Shown here: positions 30,824 through 34,451 of the stretch, one piece after another
Layout: each line of letters begins with the position of its first letter
How positions within the stretch are numbered: position 1 is the stretch's first letter
Program-made: the position numbers and the translations under genes
Notes under the pieces: generated by a model
Told to the model about the DNA's origin: nothing
The model's input: only the letters and a program-made list of their open reading frames with translations
Databases searched by the model: none
Assembly: GCA_038199755.1 (NCBI GenBank)
Contig: JBBPYR010000323.1
Location: 1-34,451, forward strand
Reading direction: 5' to 3'
DNA: 34,451 bases
Source of the DNA: JBBPYR01 sp038199755
GTDB taxonomy: Bacteria > Chloroflexota > Ktedonobacteria > Ktedonobacterales > Ktedonobacteraceae

Positions 30824-33284
30824 AGAGCGACTTGGCCTGGAAGGAGGTCACAGTCGCAAGGCCATTCTGAGTGAGAATACGCATCCCCGCATAGCCAGAA
30901 GTCAATGCACTATCGCTCGCGGCCAGCATCCACCCCGTGGGTTCAGTCCCTGAAGTTGCCCACACATTCACACTGAGGGTCGAACCTACCACGCGAAAGT
31001 GGATGGTGTACGAGGTACCAGCGGTAGCCGCAAACCGGATACTCTTCAAAGTAGTCGTTGTACCACTCACCTTTTTCTGAATGACCAAACTGGTCCCATC
31101 AATATAGGCTTTATACCAGTTATTGCCATCGGTCCAACGTAACACATCCCCAAAGTTGCTATTGCTAAACGAACTGATTGAGCCTGTCGCATAGACCTCT
31201 GCATTAGCCGCTTGAGGGCCTAACACGGCACTATAACTCGTGCCTCCGGTATTGGTAACATGACCACTATTTCCAGAGATTGAGAAGGCCTTCACAATAT
31301 TAGCATCGCCACCCCAGCTTTGCCCATCCGAGGCAGTTCCCCACAACGCGTGATTTGCACGTTGGAAGGTATCAGTCCCAAGTGGAGTGCCCGGAGCAAT
31401 GGTTGCTGTGCTTGTTGGCGTTAGCGTCGCGGTACTCGTTGCTGTCAGCGTTGGCGTCACGGTGGCCGTGCTCGTCGGAGTGGTGGTCGCGGTGCTTGTT
31501 GGCGTGGCCGTTGCCGTACCAGAGCCGGGGACATCTGCCAAGAAGGAACTGATCGTCGCTGTGCCAGCCTGGGTGAGCAGGCGCAATCCCGCATGGCCAG
31601 AAGCCAACGTACTCTCACTCGTCGTCACCATCCAGCCACTTGGTTCGGTTCCCGCAGCAGCCCACACATTGGCGGTGAGCGTCGAACCTACCACGCGGAA
31701 ATGAATAGTGTACGAAGTACCAGCACTAGCCGCAAACCGGATACTCTTCAATGTAGTCGTTGTGCCACTCACCTTCTTCTGAATGACCAAGTTGGTGCCA
31801 TCGATATAGGCTTTGTACCAGTCATTGGTATCGGTCCAGCGTAACACATCTCCAAAGTTGCTATTGCTAAATGAACTGATCGAGCCTGTCGCATAGACCT
31901 CTGAGTTAGTCGCCTGGGGACCTAACACGGCATTATAACTAGCTCCTCCAGTATTGGAAACATGACCGCTAGTTGCAGAGATCGAGAAGGCCTTCTGAAC
32001 ATTGGCATCTCCACTCCAGCTTTGCCCATCGCTTGCGACTCCCCAATAGGTTTGATTTGCTCGTTGGAAGGTATCACTCCCTAGAGTTGCCCCCGGTGGA
32101 ACCGTCGCGCTGCTTGTCGCGGTTACGGTTGCTGTATTGGTCGCAGTGCTGGTTGGGGTGGGCGTGGACAAGCCAGATGGAATAGCGACCGCTAATTTAT
32201 TCGAGAATTCCTCGTCAAACCAAACACGCCCTTGAGCATCGACATTGAGGCCATCATGTGGGTGATTGCCGGGGCTATTATAGAAAGAAAACCCGCCATT
32301 CACCGTAAATGACCCAAAGACATTTTGCAGTGAATCATCTAACCAGATCACCCCTTGCTGATCTGCATGTATGCCAGAGGTATGCGAACCACAATTGTGG
32401 CAAGAAGGCGTATAAGCATATTCAGTGACGCCATTATTCGTTCCTGGCTGAGCGGATGCAAGCTTCAGCGTGCCAATAGAACTGACCCAGCCCTCGGACC
32501 ACCAGATGTTGCCACTGGGATCAATCGTTATCAAATGAGGCGTTAATCCAGTACCACCAGTTTTACTATTGCGTATTTTATACTCTTTTAAGACACCCTG
32601 GGTGGTATATTCGCCAATCAACGCAACGACATCGGTGTTCTCGGTAAACCAGATGTTACCCGCTGTATCCACCGTAATGCCGTAGGGTTGACTGTTCGTT
32701 GCGGGTGTCGCAATTTCCTGAAATGTGTGTGTAGTAGGATTAAAAGAGGCTATTTGATTGCCATAGTGCTCAGTAAACCAGATTATGCCCTTAGCATCAA
32801 TGGTAATGCCCCAAGGTCCAGAACTGGCAGTCGGCACAGGCCACTGGGTAACCGTCTTACTTACTGGATTATAGAGGCCAATGGAATTGGTAACAGGCAT
32901 GGTGAACCAGACTCTGTCTGTACTATCGACAGCGACAAAGGCTGGTTGCCCATAACCCGCTGGAAGAGAGACAGTTATCACCACACGATGCGAGTTGGGA
33001 TCAAACAAAGCAAGTTTCCCAGGAGGAGTAGAACCAGAACAAGTTGGAGCGAGATCACAACCAGGCATAGCGACCCACACACGTCCCGCACTAGTAAACG
33101 CAGTTCCCCAGGGGTTGCCTCCCGGAACATGATAGTCAGTCACCCCGCTGATGCCAGCTGCGTGAACTGCCCCAGGGTGCGCGTTCAGAATAGAACTCAT
33201 TGCCAGAAGCATACTGGCAGCAATTACTCCTATTGCCGCGCTCACAGCTATAACGCTTCTCATAGTACGTTTCATAGTATACAT
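30822..33284 (-). CDS. Secreted streptogramin-lyase-like propeller protein with duplicated C-terminal modules
   Basis: The 820-residue protein has an N-terminal signal (basic start, hydrophobic core, HPGAVHA cut region). A beta-propeller spans about residues 45-370, with repeated motifs such as IWFTEHYGNQIASFNP and GNIWFTENTD. This resembles the virginiamycin B lyase (Vgb) family, but lyase activity cannot be inferred because many secreted propellers share the repeats. Thr/Pro linkers separate two similar 180-residue modules (about 400-580 and 635-820), each starting DTFQRAN and containing NSNFGDVLRWTD and WYKAYIDGT. These modules have a concanavalin-like look and may bind surface glycans. 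AAGAAG lies before ATG 33284; an ATG three codons later is also possible. Confidence 0.85.
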   Translation of the reverse strand: MYTMKRTMRSVIAVSAAIGVIAASMLLAMSSILNAHPGAVHAAGISGVTDYHVPGGNPWGTAFTSAGRVWVAMPGCDLAPTCSGSTPPGKLALFDPNSHRVVITVSLPAGYGQPAFVAVDSTDRVWFTMPVTNSIGLYNPVSKTVTQWPVPTASSGPWGITIDAKGIIWFTEHYGNQIASFNPTTHTFQEIATPATNSQPYGITVDTAGNIWFTENTDVVALIGEYTTQGVLKEYKIRNSKTGGTGLTPHLITIDPSGNIWWSEGWVSSIGTLKLASAQPGTNNGVTEYAYTPSCHNCGSHTSGIHADQQGVIWLDDSLQNVFGSFTVNGGFSFYNSPGNHPHDGLNVDAQGRVWFDEEFSNKLAVAIPSGLSTPTPTSTATNTATVTATSSATVPPGATLGSDTFQRANQTYWGVASDGQSWSGDANVQKAFSISATSGHVSNTGGASYNAVLGPQATNSEVYATGSISSFSNSNFGDVLRWTDTNDWYKAYIDGTNLVIQKKVSGTTTTLKSIRFAASAGTSYTIHFRVVGSTLTANVWAAAGTEPSGWMVTTSESTLASGHAGLRLLTQAGTATISSFLADVPGSGTATATPTSTATTTPTSTATVTPTLTATSTATLTPTSTATIAPGTPLGTDTFQRANHALWGTASDGQSWGGDANIVKAFSISGNSGHVTNTGGTSYSAVLGPQAANAEVYATGSISSFSNSNFGDVLRWTDGNNWYKAYIDGTSLVIQKKVSGTTTTLKSIRFAATAGTSYTIHFRVVGSTLSVNVWATSGTEPTGWMLAASDSALTSGYAGMRILTQNGLATVTSFQAKSL
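30825..31380 (-). repeat. Module copy 2 of an intragenic duplication
   Basis: Encodes the last 185 or so residues of the propeller protein. It matches 31540-32095 at both protein and DNA level, with long identical runs around WYKAYIDGT and TTTLKSIRFAA. Confidence 0.75.
31381..31530 (-). repeat. Thr/Pro codon repeat (linker)
   Basis: Low-complexity DNA encoding repeated TPTSTAT/TVTPT units of about 12-18 nt between the two modules. Such tracts slip easily and flexible linkers of this kind are common in secreted Chloroflexota proteins. Confidence 0.7.
31540..32095 (-). repeat. Module copy 1 of an intragenic duplication
   Basis: Encodes about residues 398-580; closely similar to 30825-31380. 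The two copies differ mainly by scattered substitutions, so the duplication is fairly recent. Confidence 0.75.
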
Positions 33285-33506
33285 CTCTTCTTTACTCCAA
33301 AATATACAAGAAAGGAAACCACCTATAGATCAATATATATTAGTTTAAATCTGAGAACGAATTACTTTTGCTAGCGTAACACTGAGAATGTGTCATCGTA
33401 TTTCAAATAATTTACACAAGTAATCAAAAATATCACCAATTGTCGGTTTCCATCTTTTCGTTTACTAATCTTTAAAACGGACAGTGACATTACAAGATAT
33501 GATTTT
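33285..33506. other. AT-rich upstream region of the propeller gene
   Basis: This gap is clearly more AT-rich than its surroundings. The part next to the gene (33330-33350) holds TATATATT-like sequence that could serve as -10 on the - strand, but no convincing -35 is seen. Confidence 0.3.
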
Positions 33507-33653
33507 TTGCATAAAGGACTTGTGATAGCTGGAACTGTATTGCTCTTATCACTATTTTCCTTTACTTGCGCTACCACAAGCAGCAATACAGGTGCAATCA
33601 GTTGTCAGCAATCACAAGCAACCACCACTGTTGTTGCATTGATACCAAACTAG
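33507..33653 (+). CDS. Possible short secreted or lipoprotein-like peptide
   Basis: A 48-codon frame from TTG 33507 encodes a basic start, a hydrophobic run (LVIAGTVLLLSLFSFTC) and a Ser/Thr/Gln-rich tail, which looks like a signal peptide. The ribosome site is poor and the lipobox is imperfect. It could be a remnant of a larger lipoprotein gene. Confidence 0.25.
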   Translation: MHKGLVIAGTVLLLSLFSFTCATTSSNTGAISCQQSQATTTVVALIPN

Positions 33654-33730
33654 TGAAACCAAAATCCGCATGAGGCTCTGCGGGAACATGGCAAGGGTTC
33701 CCTAGTTATTTCCCAGCCAACATCTGTACC

Positions 33731-34326
33731 TTATACCCTTTTCATGCGTGCCTCCTCAGAAGGGAGCGTTGCCTCTTCTTCCTTTTGGAACGTCTTGCGA
33801 TGGCGCAGGAAAAGGAGCGTACTGCCGTAACCATCCCAAATGCTGAGAGCACATGCACTGGGTTAAAGGGAGTACTGGGGAAAAACCAAGAATCGGTCCG
33901 CAGAAACTCAATCCAGAAGCGCCCAAAGAGGGCCCAAATCAAGTAGAACAGGAACAGATCACCGACACGCAAGCGATGCTCAAAACGACGCGCTACTCAC
34001 AACAACAGTGCAATGCCCAGTCCATCCCACAGCAACTCGTAGAGGAACAGAGGATGAAACCGTACGCTACTGGTCAAGTCCACTGGGGCCACGCGGAGAC
34101 TGGATAAAGACATAATAGAGGCGTGCTCCAACAATAGCTGGAACAAGCACCCAGAGCAACATATCCCAAATAGTCCCAGCGTCATGTCCATGATGTGCGA
34201 CATGACGACTAGCAACGAAAGTTCCAAAGAAGATTGCTGCCGTCATTGTCAGTCCGTACCAGTGCAGTGCAATGGGACCAATCTGAACGAGAATGGGGCT
34301 TAACAGGTGGATACATAAAAATTCAT
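33731..34326 (-). pseudogene. lgt: Decayed prolipoprotein diacylglyceryl transferase gene
   Basis: GGGAG and ATG 34326 start a gene that loses frame after three codons at a T5 run. One extra T would restore the frame to IHLLSPILVQIGPIALHWYG, the Lgt N-terminus. After RLYYVFIQSPRGPSGLDQ it stops near 34072; in another frame it resumes at DLTSSVRFHPLFLYELLWDG, so about 110 central codons, including the conserved catalytic region, are missing. TGA at 33997 then replaces the expected Trp before VARRFEHRLRVGDLFLFYLI. Another frameshift near 33815 changes the tail. Four separate lesions make this a dead gene. Another lgt copy is expected elsewhere in the genome, because the window encodes lipoproteins. 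Confidence 0.8.
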
Positions 34327-34377
34327 TGCTCCCTTTCTCTTGAATACATGTGAGACGTAAGACCGTAAACAGAATCT

Positions 34378-34451
34378 TCAGGCGATGCCAAAGCCGTGTA
34401 GCACCATTTCGACCGCAGCCACCACAATCACTGCCAGGAAGATAATGCGCA
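34378..34451 (-). CDS. 3' end of an unidentified membrane-protein gene
   Basis: The - strand frame is open from the right edge of the window and ends at TGA 34378 after about 24 residues, IIFLAVIVVAAVEMVLHGFG. This is a hydrophobic C-terminal helix. Too little is visible to name the family. It lies 52 nt upstream of the lgt remnant, on the same strand. Confidence 0.4.
   Translation of the reverse strand, partial: RIIFLAVIVVAAVEMVLHGFGIA

Overview
The window looks like a chromosomal segment from the Chloroflexota, most likely class Ktedonobacteria. This is inferred from gene content and style: a LiaS/NarL-type histidine kinase with a long membrane N-terminus, deazaflavin-dependent DUF385 proteins, SPW-repeat and DUF2254 membrane proteins, Thr/Pro-linker lipoproteins, a streptogramin-lyase-like propeller protein and GH15/debranching enzymes. 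No rRNA, tRNA, CRISPR array, transposase or phage gene was recognised.

Layout. 1-3605: 3' part of a sensor kinase, a DUF385 oxidoreductase, an FAD monooxygenase and a deleted DUF385 remnant. 3606-11757: a + strand oxidation cluster. It holds a wrecked TPP-enzyme gene, a CCG Fe-S domain fragment, a duplicated 8-helix membrane protein, a gluconate-dehydrogenase subunit-3-like protein, a GMC oxidoreductase with three cluster-type cysteines, an M24-fold protein, a membrane-anchored SDR and a VKOR-like CxxC protein. 11758-16113: a cydA stub, a full glycogen-debranching-type enzyme, a GH15 C-terminal stub and a DUF2254 protein. 16114-20538: an orphan promoter with hairpins, then - strand genes: an HdeD fragment, a CPA1 antiporter, a second DUF385 protein with two palindromic operator-like sites, and a second CPA1 antiporter behind a structured leader. 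20800-24591: a GH15 enzyme with an internal deletion and two CaCA-type cation exchangers. 24712-28992: a - strand operon of HTH-ABCG transporter, lipoprotein and histidine kinase. 29106-30360: a divergent + unit of SPW protein, a small protein containing a 53-nt inverted repeat, and a cupredoxin-like lipoprotein. 30822-34451: a large secreted propeller protein with duplicated modules, a decayed lgt gene and the 3' end of another gene.

Two patterns cut across the window. First, many genes are cut internally or reduced to one end: DUF385 remnant, TPP enzyme, Fe-S protein, cydA, both GH15 genes, HdeD and lgt. Neighbouring genes are intact. This is either a region of real deletion-driven decay or a series of assembly collapses. 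Second, a promoter element (CTTACCAAAYTNTAAYC followed by a -10-like hexamer 19 nt after TTACCA) occurs upstream of the TPP/oxidation cluster and at both divergent promoters of the ABC transporter and SPW units, with a weaker copy at 16317-16347. It suggests one regulon linking these units.

Possible joint role (inference): the oxidation cluster resembles a dehydrogenase plus electron-transfer module facing the cytoplasm, without the usual cytochrome c subunit. The rest of the window is rich in cation/proton exchange and glycan-reserve enzymes.
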